Source: Anaerolineae bacterium (lineage in GTDB: Bacteria; Chloroflexota; Anaerolineae; 4572-78; NAK82). From it: DNA of 6,987 nucleotides. Position numbers and translations under genes: made by a program. The number at the start of each line of letters is the position of its first letter. Position 1 is the stretch's first letter. A model generated the notes under the pieces. That model ran no database searches. It was not told the DNA's origin and was given only the letters and a program-made list of their open reading frames with translations. Below, piece by piece: positions 6,876 through 6,987 of this stretch. The stretch lies in assembly GCA_030598425.1 (NCBI GenBank), contig JAUVPY010000127.1, forward strand, positions 1-6,987. The letters are read 5' to 3'.

Positions 6876-6908
6876 CCACCCACCGGAAATCCGGTGGGTG
6901 GTTTTTTT
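6876..6908 (+). terminator. Intrinsic terminator upstream of the gene at 6940
   Basis: CCACCCACCGG (6876-6886) pairs perfectly over 11 bp with CCGGTGGGTGG (6891-6901) around an AAAT loop, followed by seven Ts (6902-6908). It lies 31 bp before the GTG start. No promoter fits in between, so it most likely works as an attenuator and not as the end of an unrelated gene. Confidence 0.92.
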
Positions 6909-6939
6909 CGAATACTCCGCTTCATAAAGGAGAGATCAA

Positions 6940-6987
6940 GTGGTAAAAAAAGTAGACACCACAGCGATTAAGTTCAATCAGGCCTCC
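6940..6987 (+). CDS. Start of an unidentified protein, possibly DUF4395 membrane protein (3' end outside window)
   Basis: Only 16 codons are inside the window: a GTG start and then VKKVDTTAIKFNQAS. AAGGAG (6927-6932) lies 7 nt upstream, an ideal spacing that fixes the start. The short stretch with a KVD...ALKFNQAS-like pattern resembles my memory of the N-terminus of DUF4395 membrane proteins, some of which sit beside rhodanese or other sulfur-transfer genes. Sixteen residues are too few to be sure. The gene appears to be controlled by the leader and terminator just upstream. Confidence 0.6.
   Translation, partial: MVKKVDTTAIKFNQAS

Larger units (their letters stand above)
6684..6908 (+). 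promoter_or_regulatory. Structured attenuator leader (candidate cysteine-responsive attenuator)
   Basis: This leader of about 225 nt runs from the predicted transcription start to the end of a T-run. Closing helix: UGAGUUU 6708-6714 with AAACUCA 6842-6848. Hairpins: GUUUGCA/UGCAAAC (6728-6734/6745-6751), ACAUGCGC/GCGCAUGU (6750-6757/6765-6772) and UCUCC/GGAGA (6821-6825/6831-6835). Key switch: UCCGGUGG (6808-6815) is an exact complement of CCACCGGA (6880-6887) in the 5' arm of the terminator, giving a candidate antiterminator. The same area can pair further upstream, CCUUU/AAAGG (6757-6761/6816-6820) and CCG/CGG (6763-6765/6810-6812), inside the Cys-codon run of the short frame at 6707-6838. 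The pairings are seen in the sequence; attenuation by ribosome stalling is inferred. It matches no riboswitch class that I recognise, and a free-standing small RNA is the alternative. Confidence 0.6.

Noticed and set aside
6684..6908. Possibility that the leader is 6S RNA, a second T-box or a known riboswitch.
   Set aside because: It lacks a UGGNACC T-box bulge with a specifier loop, and I could not match the conserved cores of TPP, cobalamin, SAM, glycine or c-di-GMP riboswitches. The fold does not show the long 6S hairpin with a central bubble.

Overview
The window looks like a piece of a moderately GC-rich bacterial chromosome with ordinary sigma70-type promoters (TTGACA, 16-17 bp, TAnnnT) and AGGAG Shine-Dalgarno sites. 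A T-box in front of valS points to Firmicutes, Chloroflexota, Actinobacteria or relatives. The style of the ABC and VTT proteins makes me lean to Chloroflexota, but that is an inference and not something the sequence proves. There are no mobile elements, CRISPR arrays, tRNAs or rRNAs that I can see.

Layout. (1) Positions 1-2230, minus strand: a two-gene ABC importer unit, a fused two-domain permease followed by its ATPase (cut by the window edge). They overlap by one base (TGATG), so they are probably translationally coupled. (2) Positions 2231-2388: a divergent promoter region with back-to-back sigma70 promoters and nested inverted repeats. (3) Positions 2389-3496, plus strand: a cytosolic cyclophilin-type peptidyl-prolyl isomerase and a small VTT/DedA-like membrane protein. 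(4) Positions 3493-6580: a near-consensus promoter, an early intrinsic terminator, a complete T-box leader with a GUC (valine) specifier, and full-length valyl-tRNA synthetase. Uncharged tRNA-Val would favour the antiterminator and raise valS expression. (5) Positions 6649-6987: another strong promoter, a structured leader of about 220 nt ending in a textbook intrinsic terminator, then a well-spaced SD and the first 16 codons of a further gene, possibly a DUF4395 membrane protein.

The most interesting part is the last leader. It holds a short open frame (6707-6838) with seven cysteine codons within 17 codons. Downstream of these, an 8-nt segment (6808-6815) is an exact complement of the 5' arm of the terminator (6880-6887). 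The same segment region can alternatively pair with bases inside the Cys-codon run (6757-6765). This is the 1:2 / 2:3 / 3:4 logic of ribosome-mediated attenuation, so I propose a cysteine-responsive attenuator. The main weakness is that the leader peptide's start (TTG) and ribosome binding site are poor. If it holds up, two consecutive transcription units here sense amino-acid supply by transcription attenuation: valS through tRNA binding, and the 6940 gene through stalled translation.
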